Source: JAFGQE01 sp046484775 (lineage in GTDB: Bacteria; Bacillota; Clostridia; DUPQ01). From it: DNA of 7,378 nt. Below the pieces are notes generated by a model. That model did not search any database, was not told the DNA's origin, and was given only the letters and a program-made list of their open reading frames with translations. Position numbers and translations under genes: made by a program. Shown in pieces: positions 1 to 6,649 of this stretch (positions are counted from its first letter, which is position 1; the number at the start of each line of letters is the position of its first letter). The stretch is taken from the NCBI GenBank assembly GCA_046484775.1, contig JAWOIG010000123.1, positions 1 to 7,378 of the forward strand, given 5' to 3'.

Positions 1-176
1 CCCTCCACGTCGCCTATCTTTTCCGCGATTCGGCGCGACAACGGAACCCCCCTTCTTTGGATTCCGATAAGGGCGAGGTTCTCTATGCCTTTGTTTCTCT
101 CGATTATTTCGTGGCTTATACGGGTCAGGGCCCTTCTTATGGCCGCACCGTCCATGATCTCCGACTGTTGTTTCAA
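1..176 (-). CDS. pyrR: PyrR, pyrimidine operon attenuation regulator / uracil phosphoribosyltransferase (5' part, cut by window edge)
   Basis: The minus strand from 176 down to base 1 encodes 58 codons of the N-terminus of PyrR, an RNA-binding protein of the phosphoribosyltransferase fold. With UMP or UTP bound it binds pyr-operon leaders and promotes termination; many members also convert uracil and PRPP to UMP. Visible signatures are AIRRALTRISHEIIERNKG (residues 12-30) and IGIQRRGVPLSRRIAEKIG (residues 37-55), which match the start of Bacillus PyrR almost position for position. The PRPP-binding loop lies beyond the window. I chose the TTG at 174-176 as the start: GGAGGTG sits 6 bases upstream at 183-189, and it leaves the same short run before AIRRAL as in Bacillus. 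An in-frame ATG at 198-200 would add eight residues and has no good ribosome binding site. A complete PyrR attenuator lies directly upstream, so the gene is very probably autoregulated and the first of a pyr operon. Confidence 0.93.
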   Translation of the reverse strand, partial: MKQQSEIMDGAAIRRALTRISHEIIERNKGIENLALIGIQRRGVPLSRRIAEKIGDVE

Positions 177-261
177 AAAAAGCACCTCCAATTCTTTCAT
201 CGGCAAGCGCTTCGACGGAATGCGTGTACGGACGGTCCTTGTCCTTCCCCGGGATGTTCCC

Positions 262-288
262 AATAAAAAACCTGCGCCTTTGCGCAGG
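262..288 (-). terminator. Intrinsic terminator of the pyrR attenuator
   Basis: On the minus strand CCTGCGC (288-282) and GCGCAGG (277-271) form a perfect 7-bp GC-rich stem with a 4-base AAAG loop. Six T residues (270-265) follow, then ATT. It lies between the promoter and the pyrR start, so it is an attenuator, not an end-of-operon terminator. It may also stop any read-through from the genes upstream, since no other terminator is seen between 393 and 500. Confidence 0.93.
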
Positions 289-322
289 AAGAAACACCGT
301 CGGTATCCATGCATTTCTTCCT
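286..322 (-). promoter_or_regulatory. Candidate antiterminator pairing in the pyrR leader
   Basis: AGGAAGAAA (322-314) is perfectly complementary over nine bases to TTTCTTCCT (294-286), and the pairing can extend inward by G-U and C-G pairs. Its 5' arm uses bases 322-318, which are the 3' arm of the PyrR-binding hairpin's lower stem. Its 3' arm uses 288-286, the first three bases of the terminator stem. The three structures are therefore mutually exclusive in the way known for PyrR attenuators: PyrR bound gives termination, and free RNA gives antitermination. The pairing is seen in the sequence; its use in the cell is inferred. Confidence 0.75.
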
Positions 323-352
323 TACAAGCCTCACCGGACTAATTTAAAGGAA
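318..352 (-). promoter_or_regulatory. PyrR-binding RNA hairpin (anti-antiterminator)
   Basis: The minus strand carries AGTCCGGTGAGGCT (340-327), an exact fit to the known PyrR recognition consensus ARUCCNGNGAGGYU. It folds as expected. The upper stem pairs 340-337 (AGTC) with 330-327 (GGCT, one G-U pair), and the hexaloop CGGTGA at 336-331 fits CNGNGA. Below it is an asymmetric internal loop (346-341 against 326-324) and then a 6-bp lower stem pairing TTCCTT (352-347) with AAGGAA (323-318). PyrR with UMP/UTP should stabilise this hairpin and so release the terminator at 288-262. Confidence 0.93.
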
Positions 353-363
353 TTCTTGAAATG

Positions 364-392
364 ATGATACCATATTGCGCCGCAGTGTTCAA
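364..392 (-). promoter_or_regulatory. Sigma-70/sigma-A promoter of pyrR
   Basis: TTGAAC at 392-387 (-35) and TATCAT at 369-364 (-10) are separated by exactly 17 bases. TGG directly before the -10 gives an extended -10 element. Transcription should start near the A at 357, just before the PyrR-binding hairpin, giving a leader of about 180 bases. An AT-rich stretch (TTTTTTCT) sits immediately upstream of the -35. Confidence 0.85.
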
Positions 393-413
393 GAAAAAAT
401 TTGCGCAATCCCG

Positions 414-450
414 CCGTTTGCCGTTTGGTTAATTTCCAGGTTAATTCCCA
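414..450. repeat. Two adjacent short tandem duplications upstream of the pyrR promoter
   Basis: On the plus strand CCGTTTG is repeated exactly head to tail (414-420 and 421-427). It is followed by a 12-base unit repeated twice with one difference, GGTTAATTTCCA (427-438) and GGTTAATTCCCA (439-450). They lie between the stop of the glycoside-hydrolase-like gene and the -35 box of pyrR. Two-copy repeats this short may be replication slippage. Spacing of about one helical turn would also suit a regulator site, but nothing else supports that. Confidence 0.6.
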
Positions 451-500
451 AAGTAAGTTTCACAGTAGACATGGCGGTGGAATTTAGTCCGGGATGGATT

Positions 501-2540
501 TCAGGATTTTTTTACATGGATTGCAACGACTTCATATTCATCAAGCCGGGACAGCCTGAACCGGACTTCCCCGTCCTTCAGGGAGATATCCTCAAGCCTT
601 CCTCCCCTCGCAGCCTCAATGGACAGGGGTTCGTGGCCCAGGCTCAGCCTGATCTCCATATCGTACAGCGGAACCGTTCTTTCAACAGGCCTCGCCATTG
701 CGCCCGTAAGATTTATCATATGAAGGATATACAGCCCCTCCCTGTGGCGAAGCACCATCTCGACAATCCCCGGGCAATCACACCTGACGACTGGGTCGCT
801 GAATCTTTCCACTGTATTTCTGATTATCCGGGCATAATCGGCATGGGCTCTGTCCGCATAGCACGCTCCGAACGTACCCGTTATATAGACGCTGTGTCCA
901 TTGCCATATTCATTGAGTATTATGCCGGGGAATCCTTTCGACGGCAGCGGCGCATAGACGCCGGGCATCGGTTCCAGCGCTGTCGAGACTGTTTTTGCCC
1001 CTTCGGACACATCGCATTCAATCGATAACAGAGGATTGGGAAGCAGATTGGCTTGCAGTCCTTCGAAAAGCCAGGGACAATCGCCGGTCAGGTGGTAGGC
1101 GGTGCCATTATATGGATAAGCGACTGTTTTCTTAATGGATTCTATCCCCATCACATCCGCCAGAGCCGGTTTTTCCAGCCTTGCGCCCTGTCCGTCATAG
1201 AATCCGGTGTCGAAGGTTGAGCATATGCTGCCGCCGTTTCTCACATAATCAGCCAGCGCCCCGGCTGTTTTTGAATCCATGCATGCGCAGTCAGGAAGGA
1301 TGACAAGCCCGTATCCGGACAGTCCGTCCATTGCCGCCGCCTCGTCGATGATGTCGAACTGAATGTGCGCCCGCGTGAGGATATCGTAGAAACCCATCAA
1401 CTCGACGTAATGGTCTCCGCGGCTTTTGATATCGGCCGTCCTGCCATCGGTGAAATCGCTTTGCTCCACGCTGGCGGAATAGTTGTTGGCAGTGTCCTGC
1501 GACCACATTAGCGCGACTTTCGCATATGTTTTTGTTTTTTCGAACAGATGGGAATTGGCTTTTACAAAGCCGTTGAACAAAACCGAGGCGCGCGCCCCGG
1601 GGGAATCCTTGAAGCGCGATGCCGAACCGCTCATGCCGTACCATACATTGGACCCGTTGGCATAGGCCTGTGCATGCAGCAGCGTGGTTTCCGTGCGGCC
1701 ATGCATATAATATGCAAGACTCGATTGGTTTCCAAGGACGAATGTCACTGTAGGCTTATCTCCCGCGATTGTTTCGATATGCTTTGCCTTCGAGCCGACC
1801 GACCACAGCGAAGTCGTATGGTCCGCGCGCACGAAACCGCCCTCTGCTCCTATCATGTCGACATAAGGCTCCACCTTCCTGCTGTTGCTTCCGGTTATAT
1901 CGGCCCGTAGAGCGGAATTGTTCATATAAAGGAGTATCCCCGGATTGGCTGCCTTGACGATCCTGTTGGTTTTCCTTATAAATTCGGTTACGGAATCGAC
2001 GCGCATGGCCTGCCGTTCCATCCTTGTACCTTTTTCAATGGGTTTTCCGAAACGCTTTTTAAAAAGTTCCCGGCAGGTTGCACAGAAACACCCGTCTTCC
2101 CTCATCACGGGCCCGTCGAGGAATATGCCGTCTATAGGATGCATGCAGAGATTCCTTATGTTCGAAGCGAAATCATCGAACCAGCCCCCGTTGACGCAAT
2201 TCAGATAATATATCGAATAAGCCGGGATGGGACTGCCGTCGTTTTTCAGCTGCATCCAATCCGGGTGCATGTCCACGATTTCCTGCGTCAGGCAATGCGT
2301 GTTGTAATATATTATTTCCCTTATGCCGAGCCCCGCGGCTTCCTTCAGATAGGCGTCCAGCTTCACGCCATGTCCGGCTTCGTCATAATATGCCATATGT
2401 CCCTTGCCCGTCAGATGAAGAAGCTGCTCGGTGTTGAAACCCGACTTCGCAACATATTCGTTGAGGGTCCAGCTGTCGTCGTCCTCGAATTTGCACTGCA
2501 CCCCCGAAATCATCAACGGCTCATTTTTCCACCATTCCAT
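501..2540 (-). CDS. Glycoside-hydrolase-like protein: GHL6-type barrel with GH42-like trimerisation domain
   Basis: This is a 679-residue protein without signal peptide or membrane segments, so probably cytoplasmic. Residues about 5-330 look like the TIM barrel of the hypothetical glycosyl hydrolase 6 family: IIYYN near 76-80, HPDW near 92-95, DGIFLDGP at 137-144, then the cysteine motif CFCATC at 151-156 and a TCRELFKKRFG helix. Residues about 338-565 resemble the glutamine-amidotransferase-like trimerisation domain of GH42 beta-galactosidases (LVILPDCACM at about 412-421, then YVRNGGSICS). The last 100 residues look like a small beta domain. Cys115, 151, 153 and 156 match the GH42 zinc cluster, but Asp142 stands where GH42 has its acid/base glutamate, and no nucleophile glutamate is evident. 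The substrate is unknown; a role on plant or host oligosaccharides is only a guess. I start at ATG 2538-2540, with AGGGGG six bases upstream (2552-2547). A TTG at 2583-2585 would add 15 residues but has poor spacing. It is 146 bases after the UroD-like gene and probably co-transcribed. Confidence 0.85.
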   Translation of the reverse strand: MEWWKNEPLMISGVQCKFEDDDSWTLNEYVAKSGFNTEQLLHLTGKGHMAYYDEAGHGVKLDAYLKEAAGLGIREIIYYNTHCLTQEIVDMHPDWMQLKNDGSPIPAYSIYYLNCVNGGWFDDFASNIRNLCMHPIDGIFLDGPVMREDGCFCATCRELFKKRFGKPIEKGTRMERQAMRVDSVTEFIRKTNRIVKAANPGILLYMNNSALRADITGSNSRKVEPYVDMIGAEGGFVRADHTTSLWSVGSKAKHIETIAGDKPTVTFVLGNQSSLAYYMHGRTETTLLHAQAYANGSNVWYGMSGSASRFKDSPGARASVLFNGFVKANSHLFEKTKTYAKVALMWSQDTANNYSASVEQSDFTDGRTADIKSRGDHYVELMGFYDILTRAHIQFDIIDEAAAMDGLSGYGLVILPDCACMDSKTAGALADYVRNGGSICSTFDTGFYDGQGARLEKPALADVMGIESIKKTVAYPYNGTAYHLTGDCPWLFEGLQANLLPNPLLSIECDVSEGAKTVSTALEPMPGVYAPLPSKGFPGIILNEYGNGHSVYITGTFGACYADRAHADYARIIRNTVERFSDPVVRCDCPGIVEMVLRHREGLYILHMINLTGAMARPVERTVPLYDMEIRLSLGHEPLSIEAARGGRLEDISLKDGEVRFRLSRLDEYEVVAIHVKKS

Positions 2541-2686
2541 GTCCCGCCCCCTGTTATAAAAATCCCGGGTTGCCGCCGGAATCAAACTTTTACATGCCTC
2601 TGCCGTAGATCAGCTTTCATTATTTCACTAACCGCGTCATAAGCATGAAAAAGCATTTGCCCTCAACCCGGGCATGATGCTGTCCA

Positions 2687-3937
2687 TCAATGGAATTCCC
2701 CGAGCGCCGCTACCATGGCGGCGACATTTTCGACGGGCGTGTCGGCCTGGATGTTATGTATCGTGTTGAATACAAAGCCGCCGTCCTTTGAGAATATGGA
2801 GCACCTTTCGAGCACTTCCTCCCTGACCTGCGCAGGCGTTCCAAAAGGAAGGGTCTTCTGTGTGTCTACCCCGCCGCCCCAGAAAACAAGGTCCCTGCCA
2901 TACTTTTTCTTCAATCCGGCCGGATCCATTCCTGCGGCCGAGCACTGGACGGGATTCATTATATCGAAGCCCGCCCTGATCATATTGTCAAGAAGCGGCT
3001 CCACCGCTCCGCATGAGTGCTTGAATGTCTTCCATCCCGTGTTCGAATGTATCCAGTCGTTTATTTTTTTGTAATACGGCGCGTACAGCGAATCAAACGT
3101 TTCCTTGCCGCAAAATTGGGATGTCTGGGTTCCGAAATCCGTTCCGCAGATGAAAACCGCCTGAACCAAATCCCCGACGGCCTTGTGAAGCCTCGCCAGG
3201 TTTTCAAGGGCTGTCTCGGTTTGTCCTGCAAAGATCCGATGCAGGTATTCCTGCCGTGTCACCGTTGAAACATACCACTCGGCGACATCCCTGATTCCTT
3301 TGGGATTCACAAGCATAGGAGCTGGCACCAGTGCGATGTCCCCGAGGCCGGTCCCTCCGAAGCTTGCGATGATGCCCCGGCCCCCGGATGCCATTCCATC
3401 GATTTGCCTCTTGACTCTTTGAATATCCCCAGCCGAAATCAACCCGAACTCCTCGAGGTTGTCCTCCGGGTTAAGGTTGTCGTCGTCAAGCTCCCCTTGC
3501 CTGATAATGGAATCGAAATAATAGCCGCCGGTTGGCATTTTGCCGCTTGGCAAAACGGAGACATCACCTTCGGGATATATCAATTCACCCCCGTCGGCAT
3601 CGCTTGTGGTATTGAAACCGCCGGGAACAAGCACATCCTGACCCCACAGGGTCCTGTATGGCTTGAAGTTCTCAATCCGAAATCCGAACATTGTGCTCAA
3701 ACCGGTGAAACCGTCAACCGTAACCCCAAGGACCTGCTTCAGGTCTTCTTCAATCAGTCCCAGCATCTGATATGGTTCGATTACCCTGACGGGTCTTTTT
3801 TCGAGGCCGTAGTATTCCCTCAGTCTCTCGACGCACATCACATGGATTCCCGTGACGGCCGTGGCTCCGAAATCAACCGAAAGCCTTTCGGTTTCCTTAT
3901 GAGCAAGCGTTTTTGCAAGCAGTTCCCTTCCGGTCAT
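2687..3937 (-). CDS. Uroporphyrinogen decarboxylase (URO-D)/MtaA-like family protein
   Basis: This is a 416-residue cytoplasmic protein of the URO-D superfamily, which holds haem-pathway decarboxylase HemE and the corrinoid methyltransferases MtaA, MtbA and CmuA. Family marks are the N-terminal TGRELLAKTLAHKETERLSVDFG (given here only as landmarks: TGRELL at 2-7, HKETERLSVDFG at 13-24), CGTDFGTQ (264-271), FDSLYAPYYKKI (281-292), HSCG (307-310), FWGGGVDTQ (352-360) and HNIQADTP (394-401). It is not HemE: it is longer than usual and lacks the HemE N-terminal pattern. His307 and Cys309 match the HxC zinc ligands of MtaA. The third Cys expected near the C-terminus is replaced in NTIHNIQ, so methyl transfer to a thiol such as coenzyme M is uncertain. 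Such proteins often lie beside sugar-degradation genes, as here. The start is ATG 3935-3937 behind AGGAGGG (3948-3942), which overlaps the UPF0182 stop codon, so translation is probably coupled. Substrate unknown. Confidence 0.88.
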   Translation of the reverse strand: MTGRELLAKTLAHKETERLSVDFGATAVTGIHVMCVERLREYYGLEKRPVRVIEPYQMLGLIEEDLKQVLGVTVDGFTGLSTMFGFRIENFKPYRTLWGQDVLVPGGFNTTSDADGGELIYPEGDVSVLPSGKMPTGGYYFDSIIRQGELDDDNLNPEDNLEEFGLISAGDIQRVKRQIDGMASGGRGIIASFGGTGLGDIALVPAPMLVNPKGIRDVAEWYVSTVTRQEYLHRIFAGQTETALENLARLHKAVGDLVQAVFICGTDFGTQTSQFCGKETFDSLYAPYYKKINDWIHSNTGWKTFKHSCGAVEPLLDNMIRAGFDIMNPVQCSAAGMDPAGLKKKYGRDLVFWGGGVDTQKTLPFGTPAQVREEVLERCSIFSKDGGFVFNTIHNIQADTPVENVAAMVAALGEFH

Positions 3938-3946
3938 ACCGCCCTC

Positions 3947-6640
3947 CTAGTCTTCGCCAAGCAGCTGCTTGATAAGCAGCTCCAACTCCTCGGCATAGGA
4001 TTTGAGTTCCTCTATCTTACGCTGAAGTTCCTTCAGCATTTCTGAATCAACCTGGCTTCCCTCGCCCGGGTCCGCGGGTTCTTCATCCGGTTTTTCATAG
4101 TCGACGCTGCTGAACATATCCGAAATGGCCTCGGCCACGTTCGCCCCCAGTCCATATATGAACTGGTCCCCGGTCTGGTAACCTGCAACCACCTGCCTGA
4201 CTTCCGGTATCGACGCGGTGCCGGCGGCCTCGATATATATGGGTTCGATATAAAGTATGCTGTTTTCAATCGGTATAACAAGAAGGCTTCCCTTGTATAC
4301 ATCCGACCCGCCCTGGCCCCAGAGAGTCATGTTCTTCGATACGGAGTCTATCTGGTTTATCTTGACCTCGATCTGGTTGGGTCCCAGCAGATTGGTGTTC
4401 TTTGGATATTTATACAGAATCAGCTCGCCGTAGTTTTCCATCGAGTTCCTTGCGTTGAGCCATGCCACCATGTTGTTGCGCTGGGTGCTTTTGGGTGTGA
4501 ATGGCCTTATCAGAACAAGCTCGGTTTTTTCCGCGATTCCCGGAAGCCTCATCGAGACATAGTATGAATCGATGTCGACGGTGCTGCCCGCCATATCTCC
4601 GGCAGGATACTTGGCGATGTCCCATAGATCCTGCTGGCTGTAGAATATATCGACTTCATCCGGTTTCACATGATATTTCTTCAGCATCTCGGTCTGAAGC
4701 TCAAACAGATTCTCGGGATATTTCATATGGTCCCGAACTACTGCCGGCAAGGGTTCCCTTGTGAATATGCCGGGATAAATCGCATCATAGGCATTTATCA
4801 CGGGATCCTCTTCATCTATTATGTAATATTCCGCCTTTCCGTCATAGGCGTCTATGACGATCTTAACCGAATTCCTTATATAGTTGATTCCGTTCGTAAT
4901 CTGGGAATAGGGATAGTTGTCGGATGTCGTATATGCGTCCAGCACCCAGACAAGCGTGCCGTCGTCCGCAAGCAGTATGTACGGATCGGGGTCGACCGTC
5001 AGGAAAGGAACACCAAGCTGCGCCCTTTCGACTATCTGCCTGTTCGGCAGGAGCAGTGCGTTTTTGGCATAGGATGAAGTAATCAGGTTGAAATCGCTGT
5101 ATCTGGCGGCATAGATGATTCTGTTGAGCAGGCTCAGCCTTATGCCGCCTTTCCCGCTGTACCTCGTCTCAATGTTGCCGTCGTAATTTATCTCTATATC
5201 ATTCTCGCTGTTGGCATCCACAACCACATATGATTTGTTCATTTCGCCGTAATACAGCTCCGGTCTTGAAACAGCCAGTTCTTCGAACTTGCTCTTGTGA
5301 TCGAGCCCGCTCATTATGAACTCTATCTGTCCCTGGGAGTTTGTCTCATTCATAGGGTTGATGACGATGCCGTATCCATGCGTATACCTGTAGGTCCTGT
5401 TTATGTACGAACTGTCGGGCAGCTGGCCGGGAGCGAGCTCCCTTGCGCTTATGAATACCGGTCGCTCAACTCCTCCGAGCTCATAACTCACTATATCCCC
5501 GTCGATGAAAGTATAGAAAAGCGTGTTGCTTTGCAGCTGGTTGTTCGTCCTGATCGCCGAACCATAATCAAGAACCCTTATGTTCTCTATCGTTTCATTG
5601 TTTGCCGCGACCATTTCGGGCGTAAGGACAGCCGTATCTTCTATATCAAGCTCGCGAATGTCCACAAGCCCGTATGCGTCTCTCGTCATCTCAATATTAT
5701 GAGCCAGGTATCCGCTTTCCTTATCCTTCTCATTCGGGCTGACAATAAGTCCCTGGACCGCCAGCGCAATGACTGCCGTTATCAGAAAAGCCGCCGGGAA
5801 AACAGCGAGCGAGACCACGGTCAGCTTGTATTTTTTCCTGATGAGGAAAAAAACAGCCGCTGCGACTATGACAACAAGGAGGTAAGGCATTATCCTGTAA
5901 TACTTAAGCCAGACCTCGGCATCCACGAATCCTGCGCCCGTAGTTCCCACCACGCTGCCGAACAATATGGATTCCGCCTTGAACCTGTATACCGGGAAAC
6001 GTATTCCGAGCAACAGGGCTATCGTTGCCAGGACGTGCACCAGCATCGGCGGATACTTGATATCCTTCGTGCTGACGGTCCCGTATGCCCTGAAGACGCC
6101 TATCGCGTAATAAGCGAGGGTATACAATACCAGGAATATCAAAAGACCCTGGAAATAATTCGCCACATTCATCAAAAACGGCCTTGAGAAAACATAATAG
6201 CCGACATCGTTGCCGAAAAGAGGGTCGTTTATGCCGAAGCTGCCGCCGTTGAAATACCTGAGGGCGTTCATGTATATGGCATTGTTGGAGGTGAATGCGA
6301 ACACAATGCCGGCGCCGATCGCAGGCAGCCAGTTGAAGAATCTGCCCGGCGCCTTTCCCGTGCCTATATAATACTTCCTGAGGGTCTTCTTTATAAAGAT
6401 ATTCTGGATAAGTACGGCTCCAAAGGCTGTCGCTCCCGTTACAATCCCTATCCCTATCTTCCATATCATGTTCTTGATGTATATGGATGAAAGGCCGCCG
6501 ATTTCCTCCAGTTCGAGTATCCTCAGGTATATGCCTGCAGCCGCAATCACGACGGCGGCCGCGGCGGCGATTATCACAACCGCCCTTGTCCTGCCCTTTT
6601 TCTTGAAAAAACTTTTCAATATGTCCAGATTTTCATTCAT
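3947..6640 (-). CDS. UPF0182 family integral membrane protein
   Basis: This is an 897-residue protein of UPF0182 (COG1615), a family of unknown function common in actinobacteria, cyanobacteria and clostridia. The first 300 residues carry about seven hydrophobic segments (near 19-38, 58-81, 101-119, 157-180, 199-213, 251-267 and 276-297). A large, probably extracytoplasmic domain follows with family blocks in order: YLAHNIEMTRDAYGL (about 311-325), THGYGIVINPMNE (about 420-432), RPELYYGE (about 459-466), GGIRLSLLNRIIYAARYSDF (about 498-517), DPDPYILLADDG, PYSQITNGINYIRN, HMKYPENLFELQ, RPFTPKSTQRNNM and a conserved GPNQIE...NQIDSVS segment. An acidic linker then leads to a predicted coiled coil at about 866-894. 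I start at ATG 6638-6640, with AGGTGG five bases upstream (6651-6646). An in-frame GTG at 6647-6649 lies within that site and is unlikely. Only nine bases separate it from the ftsY stop, so the two are one operon. Confidence 0.93.
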   Translation of the reverse strand: MNENLDILKSFFKKKGRTRAVVIIAAAAAVVIAAAGIYLRILELEEIGGLSSIYIKNMIWKIGIGIVTGATAFGAVLIQNIFIKKTLRKYYIGTGKAPGRFFNWLPAIGAGIVFAFTSNNAIYMNALRYFNGGSFGINDPLFGNDVGYYVFSRPFLMNVANYFQGLLIFLVLYTLAYYAIGVFRAYGTVSTKDIKYPPMLVHVLATIALLLGIRFPVYRFKAESILFGSVVGTTGAGFVDAEVWLKYYRIMPYLLVVIVAAAVFFLIRKKYKLTVVSLAVFPAAFLITAVIALAVQGLIVSPNEKDKESGYLAHNIEMTRDAYGLVDIRELDIEDTAVLTPEMVAANNETIENIRVLDYGSAIRTNNQLQSNTLFYTFIDGDIVSYELGGVERPVFISARELAPGQLPDSSYINRTYRYTHGYGIVINPMNETNSQGQIEFIMSGLDHKSKFEELAVSRPELYYGEMNKSYVVVDANSENDIEINYDGNIETRYSGKGGIRLSLLNRIIYAARYSDFNLITSSYAKNALLLPNRQIVERAQLGVPFLTVDPDPYILLADDGTLVWVLDAYTTSDNYPYSQITNGINYIRNSVKIVIDAYDGKAEYYIIDEEDPVINAYDAIYPGIFTREPLPAVVRDHMKYPENLFELQTEMLKKYHVKPDEVDIFYSQQDLWDIAKYPAGDMAGSTVDIDSYYVSMRLPGIAEKTELVLIRPFTPKSTQRNNMVAWLNARNSMENYGELILYKYPKNTNLLGPNQIEVKINQIDSVSKNMTLWGQGGSDVYKGSLLVIPIENSILYIEPIYIEAAGTASIPEVRQVVAGYQTGDQFIYGLGANVAEAISDMFSSVDYEKPDEEPADPGEGSQVDSEMLKELQRKIEELKSYAEELELLIKQLLGED

Positions 6641-6649
6641 GATTACCAC

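Noticed and set aside
190..264. Small repeats of GGAC/GTCC in the leader between terminator and pyrR ribosome binding site
   Set aside because: The possible stems are four to five bases with alternatives of equal quality; I could not support one structure.
394..408. Palindrome TTGCGCAA followed on the minus strand by a T-run, resembling a terminator
   Set aside because: An eight-base perfect palindrome has no room for a loop, so a stable RNA stem cannot form; the T-run is better read as AT-rich DNA upstream of the pyrR -35 box.
375..1028. Plus-strand open frame of 217 codons
   Set aside because: It lies antisense to the glycoside-hydrolase-like gene and crosses its end and the pyrR promoter; its translation shows no recognisable domain and the minus-strand protein is clearly conserved.
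2582..2656. Minus-strand 24-codon open frame (begins MLFHAYDAVSEIMKAD) in the gap before the glycoside-hydrolase-like gene
   Set aside because: A GAGGG lies only three to four bases before its ATG, and nothing about the peptide is recognisable; an ORF this short is expected by chance.
2624..2672. Possible internal promoter before the glycoside-hydrolase-like gene (TTGAGG, then TTATGA after 18 bases)
   Set aside because: The -10 match is poor and the spacing is off optimum; there is no other sign of a transcription start.
5297..6187. Plus-strand open frame of 296 codons
   Set aside because: It is antisense to the well-conserved UPF0182 gene and its composition is typical of a shadow frame.
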